Shown: positions 8,755-18,599 of the stretch, one piece after another
Layout of the letters: each line of letters opens with the position of its first letter
Position numbering within the stretch: position 1 is the first letter of the stretch
Assembly (NCBI RefSeq): GCF_014926585.1
Contig: NZ_CP045422.1
Location: forward strand, 1,342,501 to 1,406,500
From: Devosia beringensis
GTDB taxonomy: Bacteria; Pseudomonadota; Alphaproteobacteria; Rhizobiales; Devosiaceae
DNA: 64,000 nt
Direction: 5' to 3'
The notes under the pieces: model-generated
Told to the model about the DNA's origin: nothing
The model's input: only the letters and a program-made list of their open reading frames with translations
Databases searched by the model: none
Translations under genes and position numbers: made by a program

Positions 8755-10371
8755 CTATTCCATGTACCAGGCTGCGGTATCGACGAAATTGGTCATGTTG
8801 GTCGGGTTGGGCACGAAATCCTTGAGCTTGGTCGTCTTGGCGATCAGGGCCACATTGTTGACCAGCGAGATGGTCGGCAGGTCCTCGGCCAGGATGGCCT
8901 GGAACTTGGATGCGGCGATCTTGCGCTCAGCCGGATCCAGCGTGCTCTCGAATGCGGCCATGGCCGCGTCGAGCTCGGGGTTGGAATAGGACTGGCCGTT
9001 ATTGGCGCCGCCGGTGCCCCAGAAGTCGTGATAGACGGGGTTGGCCGAGGTGATCCAGCGACCATAAATCAGGTCGTAGCCACCGCCATAGCGGGCTTCA
9101 CGATAGGCGACGCCGGTCTGGTTGTTGGCCGTGGCTTCGATACCGATGGCCTTGAGCTGGGCGATGATCACCTGCTGGGCGAGTTCGTCATCGGCGCGAC
9201 CGGCCTGCACCATGAAGGCATAGGAGAGGCGCTCGCCATCCTTTTCGCGGATGCCGTCACCGCCGGCGACATAGCCGGCTTCGTCGAGCAGCGCATTGGC
9301 CGCAGCGACGTCATAGGCCAGCACGGGCGTGGTATCGTCGTAGAAGTCGAATACCGGCACCACGGGCGACTTGATCGCCTTGGGGAAGCCGCCCTGGGCC
9401 TTGATGATGACTTCGCGGTCGATGCCCATGGCAATGGCCTTGCGCACATTGAGGTCCGCCAGCGAGGGCCGCTTGAAGTTGAAGTCGAGATGCTGCCAGC
9501 TCAGCTGCGGCCCCTGGATGATCTCGATGCCCTCGATGCCCTGAACCTGGCTGGCCTGGCTGTAGGGGGTGGAGACGACCATGGTCACTTCGCCCGACTT
9601 GAGCTGGGTGATCAGGGTATTGGTATCGGGGATCATCTTGAAGATGATGGAGTCGAGGTAGGGCAGCTTGTCGCCGTTCTCGGCAGTCTTCCAGTAATTG
9701 TCGTTGCGCACGGTCTCGACATACTGGCCGCGCACGAATTCGTTGACCTTGAACGGGCCGGTGCCGACGGGGGTTTCGTTATAGGTCGAGGTATTGAGAT
9801 CGGTGCCTTCGAGCAGGTGCTTGGGCATGATGCCGAAGGTGAACAAGGTCGCGGCAAAGGTCGGCAGGATGGTGCTGTAATTGACCACGACGGTGTAGTC
9901 GTCGGGGATGTCGATGCTCTCGACTTCGGCAGAGCCATCCTTGGACTCGGCGATGAAGGCGGGGTCCTTGACGGCTTCCCAGGTGTATTTCACGTCGGCC
10001 GCGGTGAAGGGCTCGCCGTCATGCCACTTGACGCCTTCGCGCAGCTTATAGGTGATCTGCATGGTCTTGCCGTCTTCGGCGACGACGATGCCGCCATTCT
10101 CGATGCTGGGCACTTCGGTGGCCAGCACGGGCACGTATTTGGCATCCTTGTCGGGGGCAATCAGGCCCTCGATCACGGCTGCCTGCGCATCGCCCAGGAA
10201 GCCGGTCGAATAGGGGTTCATAGTGTCGATCTCATAGGTGAGACCGACGATCAGCGTGCCGCCCGGGGCCTGGGCCCAAGCGGGGAAGGCGCGCATGGTG
10301 GTCAACGCGGCGGTACCGGCAAGCATGCCCTGAAGCGCTGCGCGGCGGGTCAGTTTGAATGTCATTGTCAC
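8755..10371 (-). CDS. ABC transporter substrate-binding protein, family 5 (DppA/OppA type)
   Basis: 538 residues. The N-terminal signal carries a twin arginine (KLTRRAALQGMLAG) and ends near AWAQA, so Tat export is possible. The SBP_bac_5 domain is clear from the GLTYEIDTMNPYSTG start and the KLREGVKWHDGEPFTAADVKYTWE motif. It binds the substrate in the periplasm, probably a peptide-like or opine-like compound; the ligand cannot be told from sequence. It lies 60 bp after the hydroxyacid dehydrogenase gene in the second transcription unit of the cluster. Confidence 0.94.
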   Translation of the reverse strand: MTMTFKLTRRAALQGMLAGTAALTTMRAFPAWAQAPGGTLIVGLTYEIDTMNPYSTGFLGDAQAAVIEGLIAPDKDAKYVPVLATEVPSIENGGIVVAEDGKTMQITYKLREGVKWHDGEPFTAADVKYTWEAVKDPAFIAESKDGSAEVESIDIPDDYTVVVNYSTILPTFAATLFTFGIMPKHLLEGTDLNTSTYNETPVGTGPFKVNEFVRGQYVETVRNDNYWKTAENGDKLPYLDSIIFKMIPDTNTLITQLKSGEVTMVVSTPYSQASQVQGIEGIEIIQGPQLSWQHLDFNFKRPSLADLNVRKAIAMGIDREVIIKAQGGFPKAIKSPVVPVFDFYDDTTPVLAYDVAAANALLDEAGYVAGGDGIREKDGERLSYAFMVQAGRADDELAQQVIIAQLKAIGIEATANNQTGVAYREARYGGGYDLIYGRWITSANPVYHDFWGTGGANNGQSYSNPELDAAMAAFESTLDPAERKIAASKFQAILAEDLPTISLVNNVALIAKTTKLKDFVPNPTNMTNFVDTAAWYME

Positions 10372-10431
10372 GTCCTTCTGCCAGATGCCCCTGCGGGCGG
10401 TTGCCTCGGGCCGGTGGTGCCGGCCGTTCGT

Positions 10432-11361
10432 TCAGTAGCCGAGTGTCCGGTCGACGAGATGCGGCAGCTTTTCGCCGCGCTCGAAGCGCCGGATATTTTC
10501 CGCCATCTCCGCCACGGCGGTATGCGCATGGGTGGGCGCCGCGACATGGGGAGAGAGCAAAACCTTGGGATGGCTCCATAGCGGATCGTCGCTGGGCAGC
10601 GGCTCGGTGCGGAACACATCGAGCGCTGCCCCGCTGAGCTGGCCGCTGTCGAGCGCCTTGATGAGATCGGCGTCCACCACGTGGCCGCCACGGGCGCCAT
10701 TGATGAAGAAGGCGCCGGGCGCCAGCGCCCCGAGCAGCGCGGCATCAACCACATTGGCGGTTTCACTGGTCAGCGGCAGCAGGTTGACCAGGATATCGGC
10801 GCCGCTGGCGGCCTGCTGCAGATTGGGTCGACCGGCAAAGCTGGTCGCGCCGTCGACCGCGCGGCCGGAACGGCTCCAGACGCGGGTCTGGAAGCCGAAG
10901 CGGACGAAGTGGCTGGCGACCTGCGCCCCCAGCGCGCCGGCGCCGAGCACGGTCACCACGCGTTCACGCGCCAGCTTTTCGGCCTGTGGTGCCCATTCGC
11001 GCTTGGCCTGCAGCTGGGCGTAAAGTCCCAGATTGCGGTGCCAGGACAGGGCATGGGCCAGCACCCAGTCCGACATGCCATCGGCCAGGCCATCATCGAC
11101 GAGCCGCACGATGGGCAGGTGGTCCGGCACTTCGCCGCTGGCCAGCAGGTGTTCGATACCGGCATTGAGGCTGAGCACCAGTTCGAGCCCGGGCACGGAA
11201 GCGATCACGCCCGGCGTCGGCCGGCCCACGACGATATAGGGCACCGGCGCATCGCCCGGCTGGGGCTGCTGGGTGAACACCTCGTGACTCGGCAGTTCCT
11301 TGCGGAACAGCTCTGCCATGCCTTCTGGATTGCCGCGTGCGGCGATAAATATACGTTTCAT
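10432..11361 (-). CDS. D-2-hydroxyacid dehydrogenase, glyoxylate/hydroxypyruvate reductase A-like
   Basis: 309 residues starting MKRIFIAARGNPEG. It has the NAD(P)-binding motif VLGAGALGAQVASHF, the segment NGARGGHVVDADLI with the substrate-binding arginine, and a C-terminal catalytic His in LSPHVAAPTH. The family reduces 2-keto acids such as glyoxylate or hydroxypyruvate. The open frame reaches 11427, but the upstream 22 codons look non-coding. A strong terminator just upstream (11470-11504) makes this the first gene of its own unit, followed by the ABC importer genes. Confidence 0.88.
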   Translation of the reverse strand: MKRIFIAARGNPEGMAELFRKELPSHEVFTQQPQPGDAPVPYIVVGRPTPGVIASVPGLELVLSLNAGIEHLLASGEVPDHLPIVRLVDDGLADGMSDWVLAHALSWHRNLGLYAQLQAKREWAPQAEKLARERVVTVLGAGALGAQVASHFVRFGFQTRVWSRSGRAVDGATSFAGRPNLQQAASGADILVNLLPLTSETANVVDAALLGALAPGAFFINGARGGHVVDADLIKALDSGQLSGAALDVFRTEPLPSDDPLWSHPKVLLSPHVAAPTHAHTAVAEMAENIRRFERGEKLPHLVDRTLGY

Positions 11362-11469
11362 GACAGCCAGCATGGTGTGTCGGCGCGGCGTCGTGCAATG
11401 CCCGAAAAAATCCGCTTTGCCCGGCACTCAACTCATGTGAAGGGCAAATTCGACAATTGCCTAAAAAAT

Positions 11470-11504
11470 GCCCGCAACTGCTGATTTTCTCAGCAATTGC
11501 GGGC
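11470..11504 (-). terminator. Rho-independent terminator after the DppF-like gene
   Basis: A long stem GCCCGCAA-C-TGCTGA / TCAGCA-A-TTGCGGGC with one internal mismatch and loop TTTTC. On the minus strand it is followed at once by ATTTTTTAGG. It ends the unit that runs from the VOC gene to the DppF-like ATPase and splits the 12-kb cluster in two. Confidence 0.9.
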
Positions 11505-11554
11505 CTGATGGACGGCTACAGATAGGTTTTCGCAGGCCGGAAGTAGTTGCTGAT

Positions 11555-12538
11555 CTATTCGCTCAAGTTAAGCTCCGCTGCACGGATGCAGGCCACCTGA
11601 TGGCGATTTCCGACCGTTTCGAGCGGCGGGATCACCTCGGCGCAGGCCGCGATGGCGAAGGGGCAACGGGTGCGGAAGACGCAGCCCGAGGGCGGGTTGA
11701 TCGGGCTGGGCAGATCGCCCTTGAGCGTGATGCGCTGCCGGCGCGCCCGCGGATCGGGCACCGGCGCCGCGTCGAGCAAAGCGCGGGTATAGGGATGGCG
11801 CGGATTGGCATAGAGATCGGCTGCTGTCGCGGTCTCCATGATCTTGCCCAGATACATTACCACGACGCGGTCGCAGAGAAATTCGATGACCGAGAGATCA
11901 TGGCCGATGAACAGCAGCGACAGACCCAGTTCCTGCCGCAGATCCTGCAGCAGGTTGATGATCTGGGCCTGGATCGACACGTCGAGCGCGGAAACCGGTT
12001 CGTCGGCAACGACGAATTGCGGATTGACGGCCAGCGCGCGAGCGATACCGATGCGCTGTCTTTGCCCCCCGGAAAACTCATGCGGGAAGCGCGCAGCGGC
12101 CGAGCGCGGCAGCCCGACCTTTTCCAGCAGGTCGCCGACACGATCGGCGCGGTCCGCACGGTTGCCGATATGGTGCAGCAGCAGGGCCTCGCCGACGATC
12201 TGGCCGACGCTCATGCGCGGGTTGAGGCTGGCATAGGGGTCCTGGAAGATGATTTGCATCTGGCTGCGCAGCGCCTTGAGCTGCGGCGCGGCCAGGCCGA
12301 CAAGTTCGGTGCCGTCAAACTGCACCGAGCCATGGGTTGGCTGGACCAGCCGCAGCACGGCGCGACCCAGCGTGGTCTTGCCAGAGCCGGACTCCCCGAC
12401 CAGGCCCAGCACTTCGCCACGGCCTACCTCGAAGGAGACGCCATCGACGGCCTTGATGGTGACACCCGGCTTGAACAGCGTCTTGCCGATCGGGAAATGC
12501 ACCTTGAGGTCGGTGACATTGAGGAGCGGCTCAGCCAT
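11555..12538 (-). CDS. ABC transporter ATP-binding protein, DppF/OppF family
   Basis: 327 residues with Walker A GESGSGKT (about 48-55), the signature FSGGQRQRIGIARAL, Walker B FVVADEP and the C-terminal oligopeptide-transporter extension (VFRTRCPFAIAAC). It powers the importer together with the DppD-like ATPase. The start at 12538 overlaps the DppD-like stop by 8 nt (ATGGCTGA), the same overlap type as in the permease pair. Confidence 0.95.
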   Translation of the reverse strand: MAEPLLNVTDLKVHFPIGKTLFKPGVTIKAVDGVSFEVGRGEVLGLVGESGSGKTTLGRAVLRLVQPTHGSVQFDGTELVGLAAPQLKALRSQMQIIFQDPYASLNPRMSVGQIVGEALLLHHIGNRADRADRVGDLLEKVGLPRSAAARFPHEFSGGQRQRIGIARALAVNPQFVVADEPVSALDVSIQAQIINLLQDLRQELGLSLLFIGHDLSVIEFLCDRVVVMYLGKIMETATAADLYANPRHPYTRALLDAAPVPDPRARRQRITLKGDLPSPINPPSGCVFRTRCPFAIAACAEVIPPLETVGNRHQVACIRAAELNLSE

Positions 12539-13553
12539 CGAGTTCACTCCAGCGGATGCAGCGGGTGCCATGGCCCGCGCCGATATCGATCATGGGCGGC
12601 ACGGCGGCGCGGCAGGCGTCGATGGCCCAGGCGCAGCGCGGGTTGAAGTCGCAACCTGCTGGCGGGTGGCGCGGATCCACCACGCTGCCCGGAATGGCCT
12701 GCAGCCTTGCCACAGTCCCGGCGGCGCGGGCCGCGCGATCGACCTTGGGCATGCTGGCGAGCAGGCCGCGCGTATAGGGGTGGCTGGGGCGGTCGAACAG
12801 GTCTTCAACCGTCGCCGTCTCGACGATGCGGCCGCCATACATCACGGCGACCTTGTCGGCGATCTCGGCGACAACGCCCAGATTATGGGTGATGAACAAT
12901 ATCCCCATGCCGATTTCGCGCTGCAGCTTGCGCATCAGCTCAAGGATCTGCAGTTGCACGGTGACGTCGAGCGCGGTGGTCGGCTCGTCGGCGATCAGCA
13001 GCGCCGGATTGCAGGCCAGCGCCATGGCGATCATGACGCGCTGGCGCATGCCGCCGCTCATCTGGTGCGGATAGATCTCGGCGCGACGCGCCGGCTCGGG
13101 GATTTCCACCAGAGCCAGCATGTCCACCGCGCGCTGCCAGGCCTGCTTGTGCGACAAGCCCTGATGCAGCAGCGCCACTTCGGCGATCTGCGCCCCGACC
13201 TTCTGGGTCGGGTTGAGGCTAGTCATCGGCTCCTGGAAGATCATGGCAATTTCATTGCCGCGCACCTTGCGCATGGCCGTTTCGGGCTCATGCACCAGAT
13301 CGCGCACCTGGCCGTCGCGGCCGCGGAATAGCACCGCCCCGCCGGTTATGCCGCCAATGGCCTTGGGGATCAGCCGCATGACCGAAAGGCTGGTGACCGA
13401 TTTGCCTGAGCCGCTCTCGCCCACCACGGCGACGGTCTGGCCGGCCTCGACGGTGAGGTCCACACCCTTTACGGCACGGACCACACCGCTTTCGGTGCGG
13501 AACTCGGTGACCAGATCGCGGATGTCGAGCAGCGGCGCGGAAAGGGCCGCCAT
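12531..13553 (-). CDS. ABC transporter ATP-binding protein, DppD/OppD family
   Basis: 340 residues with Walker A GESGSGKS (45-52), the signature [15 protein letters not shown], Walker B LLIADEP and the C-terminal motif [14 protein letters not shown]. The start shares one base with the stop of the DUF885 gene (TGATG), so the two are translationally coupled. The ATPases are separated from their permeases by a terminator and two genes. Confidence 0.95.
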   Translation of the reverse strand: MAALSAPLLDIRDLVTEFRTESGVVRAVKGVDLTVEAGQTVAVVGESGSGKSVTSLSVMRLIPKAIGGITGGAVLFRGRDGQVRDLVHEPETAMRKVRGNEIAMIFQEPMTSLNPTQKVGAQIAEVALLHQGLSHKQAWQRAVDMLALVEIPEPARRAEIYPHQMSGGMRQRVMIAMALACNPALLIADEPTTALDVTVQLQILELMRKLQREIGMGILFITHNLGVVAEIADKVAVMYGGRIVETATVEDLFDRPSHPYTRGLLASMPKVDRAARAAGTVARLQAIPGSVVDPRHPPAGCDFNPRCAWAIDACRAAVPPMIDIGAGHGTRCIRWSELDG

Positions 13554-15166
13554 CAGGTCAACTGCCCCGCGCGCGCCATCTCATCGCCGATCCAGGCCAG
13601 CGACACGTGGCCATAGCTGAGCAGGGCATCGTGGAAGCTGCGCGTATCGCCCTTCCAGCGTTGACGCAGCGCCTTGATGCCCTCGACGCCGAGCCAATAC
13701 ATCAGCCGCGAGCCCGGCAGCATGGAATTGCGCACCACTTCGCCCTCGACGCGCGCCGGGGCAAAACCGGCCTCGCGATAGAAATCCATCGCCTGCTCCA
13801 AGCTCCAGTCGCCCAGATGCAGTTTGATATCCACCAGTACGCTGGCCGCATTGCGCCGCTCATATTGCTTGAGCAGCAGGATCTCGGCCGGGGTGTAGAA
13901 CCCGGGCGCTTCCATCAGCAGATCCTCGACATAGCAGGCCCAGCCTTCGATCAGCGTGCCGGCGCCCAAAAAGGCCAGGCCCAGGGCGCAGTCGGTGCCG
14001 GCCAGCCGGGCCAGCCGCGACTGGGCCGCCCGGGCGCGGGTATTCTGCGTGTGGTGGCCGATGCTGCCGTGATGCACCGAATGGATGGTCTTGACCGTGG
14101 CGGTATTGTTGGCGCGCAGAAAGGCGGCGTCATCGTCGCCGGGCGGCGTGACCCAGTAGACGCTGCCGGCCCCGGCATTGAGCGCCGGCGGCGAGCGGTA
14201 GAACAGGAAGTAGAGCGGCTGGCTGATCTTGCGAAAGCAGGGGGCCATCCAGCGATAGTCCAGGTCATATTCCTGTGCCGGGGTGACCAGCGCTGCGCCC
14301 TGGGCCACCGCCTGCACATCCCAGTCGAGATAGGAGTCGAAGGCGGCTTCCGGATCGGCGGGGTGGGTGTCGGCAAGCTCGGCGATGATCTGGGTCCAGC
14401 TCTTGTCCGGATCGATCGCCTCGGCCATCGCCACCAGCTCGTCGCCCATGCGGGCATAGGCGGCCTCGGCCTGGGCCACCGCTTCGCGCGGGCTCATGGG
14501 CAGGCCATGGATCTGGGCCATCAATTGCGTCAGATAGGCCTCGCCACAGGCCGGATCCGCATCGGGCAGATCGTCGAGCGCGGCGGCAAAGGTGTCAAAG
14601 GCATTGGCCGCCCGGCGGGCAGGCCCGGCCCAGTCATCGACGAATTCCTCATGCAGGCCGATATCGGTGCGCAGGAAGCCGGCCATGGCCACAGCTTCCT
14701 TCTGCGCGCGCGTCGCCCAGCCCTTGGGCACAGCCACGTCGTTCAGACGCGCGACGGCGTCGCCCAAAAACGCTGCCATGCCATCGAGCCGCGCGATCAG
14801 CCCGTCATGCCGCACCGGCATGGATTGCGGCAGCAGCAGCGAAATGATCGAAAACGCCGCCTCGCCCGAATACCAGGCGGGGTTGTGCAGGCGCGGCCGC
14901 GTCTGCGCTGCCGTCTTCTGCATGCCCAGTTCGGCCAGCATCAGGCGGCGATCGAGCCGATCACCCAAGCTGGCCGGCTCGTCGCTATCGACCAGCCGCG
15001 CCTGCAGCCGGGAAATGCCGGCCAGCTCTTGCGCCAGCGTATCGGCGCCGGCCGGTGGCAGCATGGCGTCAAACTGCTTGGAACCCATGAAGGTGGCGTC
15101 GACCGGATGGAAGCGCCAGTAGTGACTCAGAAATTCCTCAACAATTCCAGAATCATAGACCGTCAT
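13553..15166 (-). CDS. DUF885-family protein with altered metal-site motif
   Basis: 537 residues. The C-terminal half matches the DUF885 fold pattern: EGWACYVEDLLMEA, LKQYERRNAASVLVDIKLHLGDWS and a final helical segment. Family members usually carry HExxPGHH; here the equivalent is HHGSIGHHTQ, so the glutamate is replaced. DUF885 proteins are thought to be metallopeptidase-like hydrolases, and this copy may have changed or lost activity. The ATG at 15166 overlaps the oxidoreductase stop (ATGA). A second DUF885 gene lies three genes upstream. Confidence 0.8.
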   Translation of the reverse strand: MTVYDSGIVEEFLSHYWRFHPVDATFMGSKQFDAMLPPAGADTLAQELAGISRLQARLVDSDEPASLGDRLDRRLMLAELGMQKTAAQTRPRLHNPAWYSGEAAFSIISLLLPQSMPVRHDGLIARLDGMAAFLGDAVARLNDVAVPKGWATRAQKEAVAMAGFLRTDIGLHEEFVDDWAGPARRAANAFDTFAAALDDLPDADPACGEAYLTQLMAQIHGLPMSPREAVAQAEAAYARMGDELVAMAEAIDPDKSWTQIIAELADTHPADPEAAFDSYLDWDVQAVAQGAALVTPAQEYDLDYRWMAPCFRKISQPLYFLFYRSPPALNAGAGSVYWVTPPGDDDAAFLRANNTATVKTIHSVHHGSIGHHTQNTRARAAQSRLARLAGTDCALGLAFLGAGTLIEGWACYVEDLLMEAPGFYTPAEILLLKQYERRNAASVLVDIKLHLGDWSLEQAMDFYREAGFAPARVEGEVVRNSMLPGSRLMYWLGVEGIKALRQRWKGDTRSFHDALLSYGHVSLAWIGDEMARAGQLT

Positions 15167-16293
15167 GCGCGGATGCCCGGCAGGTCGACCCAGCGCCGTT
15201 CGAAATGCGCCTGGATGATCGCATCGACGATTTCCTGGCTCTTGGCGCCGTCGTAGAAGGTGCATTCCTGCGGCCGGTCCTCGAGGATTTCGTCAACGAA
15301 ATGGCGCACCAGGTTGCGGTAATAGAGCTCGGGCCAGGGGGTGTTGAGCGTGGTGCCGGGTGGCAGGGCATCGGCCCCGACCTCATAGGGAATGAACTCG
15401 ACGGCCTCGGCCTTGGCGATCTTGAGCGTTTCCGCCGTGCCGAATTCCGAGATCAGCCGTGCGACCGCAGCTCCCTTGGAGCCATAGACGCGGATTTCGA
15501 CGCCGGGATAATTGCCGACCGCGACATAGGACGTCTGCAGGAGCCCCTGCGCGCCGCTCTGATACTCGACCAGGGCCACGGCCCCGTCTTCGACCTTGAT
15601 CTTTTGCAGGCCGACTTCGCCGCGCACGATGCGCTCGGGGATGAAGTTCTTCATGGTCGAGGCAACCGAGCCGAAGTCACCGCCCAGCCAGCGCATCAGG
15701 TCGATCAGGTGGCTGCCATAGCCAACAATGGAGGCGGGGATCAGGCTGTTGCGATCGACGCCCGGCGTGATCTGGCGCAAGGGCTCCTGCGGATCGAGCC
15801 ACTGGCTGTTCTGCTCGAAGCCATGGATATGGAACACCTCGCCCAGCGTGCCGTCATCGATCCATTTCTTGATCTGGCGAATGGCCGGCGAATAGCGGAA
15901 GGTGAAGCCCAGCTTGGTGCGCACGCCCATGGCATCGGCCCGGGCGGCGGCATCGAAGGCCGGCGCGGCTTCAGTATGGAGCGGCTTTTCGCTCAGCACA
16001 TGCTTGCCCGCCGCGATGGCCAGCAGGCTCAGCGGCAGGTGGGTATGGGTGGGCGTGCAGACATCGACCATCTGCACGTCGGGGTCGGCGATCAGCTTTT
16101 CGGGGTCGGTATAGACCTTTTTGACCCCGTATTTCTCGCCCATGGCCTTGGCGCGGTCGGGATCGAGGTCGCAGATCGCCATCAGCTCGACGCGTTCATG
16201 GGCCTTGTAGCCGGGGAGATGGGCCTTGTCGGCCCAGGTATGGGCGCCGATCAGGCCGACGCCGAGTTTGCTCTGGGTGGTCGAAGCACTCAT
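15163..16293 (-). CDS. Gfo/Idh/MocA-family NAD(P)-dependent oxidoreductase
   Basis: 376 residues with an N-terminal Rossmann fold (GVGLIGAHTWADKAHLPG), the family Glu-Lys-Pro motif (SEKPLHTE, 102-104) and a C-terminal alpha/beta domain. Members oxidise or reduce sugar-like and cyclitol substrates; the substrate here is unknown. The start overlaps the upstream gene by 4 nt and the stop overlaps the next start by 4 nt, so it sits in a tightly coupled operon with DUF885 and ketopantoate-reductase-like genes. Confidence 0.9.
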   Translation of the reverse strand: MSASTTQSKLGVGLIGAHTWADKAHLPGYKAHERVELMAICDLDPDRAKAMGEKYGVKKVYTDPEKLIADPDVQMVDVCTPTHTHLPLSLLAIAAGKHVLSEKPLHTEAAPAFDAAARADAMGVRTKLGFTFRYSPAIRQIKKWIDDGTLGEVFHIHGFEQNSQWLDPQEPLRQITPGVDRNSLIPASIVGYGSHLIDLMRWLGGDFGSVASTMKNFIPERIVRGEVGLQKIKVEDGAVALVEYQSGAQGLLQTSYVAVGNYPGVEIRVYGSKGAAVARLISEFGTAETLKIAKAEAVEFIPYEVGADALPPGTTLNTPWPELYYRNLVRHFVDEILEDRPQECTFYDGAKSQEIVDAIIQAHFERRWVDLPGIRA

Positions 16294-17372
16294 GGCAGGG
16301 TCTTTCCGATTTCGGCGGCATAGGCTGCCAGTTCATCAAAATTGTGGAAGCCGAGCGCGCGCTTGCCGTCCTCGATCTCGTAGATCATGGAGACCATCTT
16401 CTCGTTGAGCCGCGTATCGGCCCCCGCCTGCTTGCCGAATTCGATCAGCTTGCCGGCAAAGGCGCGCGTCTCGGAGGCCCGCTTGCGGTAGACGATGTCC
16501 CACCAGATGCCGGAGCCCTTCTTCTTGAAGTTGTGGGTCGGCTTGTTGTCCTGGTCCTTCTTGAGCAGCCAGATGGCGTGGTCGATATTGGCCAGCAGTT
16601 TCTTGGTGTCGTCGGCCGTCTTGACGCGATAATTGGCCGGATCGAAAAAGTCGAAAGCCTGGATGTCGATGCCATTGGCGTCGGCGATCTCGAGGGCTTC
16701 CTTGACCACGGCGCCGGCGGTGCGCGCATATTTCTCTACGCCCAGCGTGTCGCGGATCTTGGCATCGGCCAGAGCCGAGAACACCACCTGGGCGGAATAG
16801 ACTTCCTTGGCCCAGATCTGGCCCCAGATGCGATCGGAATACTGCACTTCGGTCAGCGCCGAGAGGGCGTCGCCGATCTCCTTGAGCCGCGGCGTCATCT
16901 CGCCGCTGAGTTCGCCGAGCTGGATCGGGCCTTCATGCACGAATTCGATATAGCCCGGATCGACCAGGGCGCCGCCATAATTGGGGATCGAGCCCATGAT
17001 GATGCGGTCGCCCGGCAGGCCGGCTTCGTTGAGGGTCTTGACCATATCGGGCTCGTTGAAGCCGTTCTGATAGGACACGACGACGCTGTCTGCCGTCAGC
17101 AGCGGAATGATCTGCTTGAGCGCTTCGATTGTGTGCTGGCTCTTGGTGGCGATCAGCACGACGCCGAGATCACCCGCAAGCTGGTCCGGCATTGCTGCCT
17201 TGACCTTGACATTGAGGTCGCCGCGCACGCCATCGATGGTCATGCCGTTTGCGTTGAGCGCGTCGACATGTTCGGCCCAGCGATCGACCAGGGTCACGTC
17301 ATGGCCGGCCTTGGTCATATAGGCGCCGGCCAGGCCGCCAATGGCGCCCGACCCGATGATGGTGAACTTCAT
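16290..17372 (-). CDS. ketopantoate reductase (ApbA/PanE) family oxidoreductase
   Basis: 360 residues starting MKFTIIGSGAIGGLAGAYM, with the GxGxxG nucleotide site at residues 7-12 and an ApbA_C-type helical domain. It is longer than biosynthetic PanE (about 300 aa) and sits in a catabolic operon, so a role on another 2-keto or 2-hydroxy acid is more likely than pantothenate synthesis. That is inference. It overlaps both neighbours by 4 nt. Confidence 0.88.
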   Translation of the reverse strand: MKFTIIGSGAIGGLAGAYMTKAGHDVTLVDRWAEHVDALNANGMTIDGVRGDLNVKVKAAMPDQLAGDLGVVLIATKSQHTIEALKQIIPLLTADSVVVSYQNGFNEPDMVKTLNEAGLPGDRIIMGSIPNYGGALVDPGYIEFVHEGPIQLGELSGEMTPRLKEIGDALSALTEVQYSDRIWGQIWAKEVYSAQVVFSALADAKIRDTLGVEKYARTAGAVVKEALEIADANGIDIQAFDFFDPANYRVKTADDTKKLLANIDHAIWLLKKDQDNKPTHNFKKKGSGIWWDIVYRKRASETRAFAGKLIEFGKQAGADTRLNEKMVSMIYEIEDGKRALGFHNFDELAAYAAEIGKTLP

Positions 17373-18568
17373 GCGGGGGCCTTCTCACTGACGGTTTGCG
17401 GAAACATTTCAAGGCTCTGCGGGCTGTTGGCATTGCTGTAGAGCGCATCGAGGAAGCTGGGCCACTGGTCCTTGGTGACGCGCTCGCGCACGCGGCGGAC
17501 GCTTTCATTGCCGGCCCAGTAGGAGGAGATGAACGGCCCGCGGAAGGGATGGGCGGCCATGCGCAGGCGACCCTGCACCCAGGCCTCCTGGCCCATGGCG
17601 GTGTCGCGCAGATAATTGGCCACGTCTTCGCGCGGCACGCCCTCGACCATCAGCATCCAGGCCGCGCTGGTCTGGGCCGCCGAGCGCACCCGGCGCAGTT
17701 CGACATGGATCTGATCGTCATCGTCCTCGATGAAATCGATCAGATGGGCGCCCTGGTCGCCAATGCCCTCCTGCACGCAGCCGGTAATGGCGTCCGTGGT
17801 GATCAACAGGGCATCGGCCGGCGCGCGGCCGTCATCGACTGCCTGCTTGGTGGAGAGCAATTGTGTGGAGTGGCCGGGATAGACCTCGTGGCAGACCAGA
17901 TGCTTGAGCGCGGCGCGGGTAAAGCTCAGATCATAATTGAGATCCATCTTGCCCTGCTCGAAGGAGCAGCGGGCGGTGTAGAACATGCCGCGCACCGGAT
18001 TGAGCACCATGTCGTAGTCGCCGGTATCAAAGATCAGCTTGTCGGTGCGCGCCTTGGCATCGGCCATCAGCTCGCGGAACACCGTTTCGATTCTCTCGGT
18101 CGGCACGGCACGCGCCTCTTCCCAGGCGGTGACGCGTTCGCCCAGCGAGCCATTGACGAAGCCGGACTTGGCCAGCAGCGCATCGACCCGGGCCCGGGCA
18201 TCCTCGATCAGCGCCGCATCTTCGCGGCCGGCCGGGGCACCGACGAGGTCGGTGACCTTCTCCTCAAAGGAGGGGCTGGCGCCGCTGAGCATCTTGACGG
18301 CGACGCGCAGCGATTTGAGCATGCCTTCAAGGAATACCCGGCGTGGCCCGGCTGGCAGCGCGTCGGTCGCGGTCGCGAGGCGGGCCAGATCGGCCTTGAT
18401 CGCTTCGGCATCGGCATAGCGGGCTGGTTCGACCATGCCAGCGCCCAGAAAAATGGGCACGAGGCCCTCGCCGCCGAGCAGGCTGCCCTCGGCCGGCTGG
18501 CGGCGCGCCATGGCGTCAATGCCCAGGGTGACGGCAGTCAGTTGCTTGCCGATTTCAAACGAATTCAT
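17369..18568 (-). CDS. DUF885-family protein (short form) with HExxPGH motif
   Basis: 399 residues from the ATG at 18568 (MNSFEIGKQLTAV). It contains the motif CHEVYPGHSTQLLS, the intact HExxPGH metal-site signature of DUF885, in a context that includes FDTGDYDMVLNPVRGM. It is shorter than the other copy in this operon (537 aa) and the two are clearly diverged. It is probably a metallohydrolase acting on the imported compound; no substrate can be named. The frame upstream of 18568 is not protein-like. Confidence 0.8.
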   Translation of the reverse strand: MNSFEIGKQLTAVTLGIDAMARRQPAEGSLLGGEGLVPIFLGAGMVEPARYADAEAIKADLARLATATDALPAGPRRVFLEGMLKSLRVAVKMLSGASPSFEEKVTDLVGAPAGREDAALIEDARARVDALLAKSGFVNGSLGERVTAWEEARAVPTERIETVFRELMADAKARTDKLIFDTGDYDMVLNPVRGMFYTARCSFEQGKMDLNYDLSFTRAALKHLVCHEVYPGHSTQLLSTKQAVDDGRAPADALLITTDAITGCVQEGIGDQGAHLIDFIEDDDDQIHVELRRVRSAAQTSAAWMLMVEGVPREDVANYLRDTAMGQEAWVQGRLRMAAHPFRGPFISSYWAGNESVRRVRERVTKDQWPSFLDALYSNANSPQSLEMFPQTVSEKAPA

Positions 18569-18599
18569 AACAGCCTCGACAATGGCAACGGGGAAGGGA

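Noticed and set aside
9028-10581. 517-codon open frame antisense to the binding-protein gene
   Set aside because: Gly/Asp/His-rich repeats typical of antisense frames; no start signal.
13607-15256. 549-codon open frame antisense to a DUF885 gene
   Set aside because: Low-complexity Gly/Ala/Arg/His-rich product without domains; shadow of the real gene.
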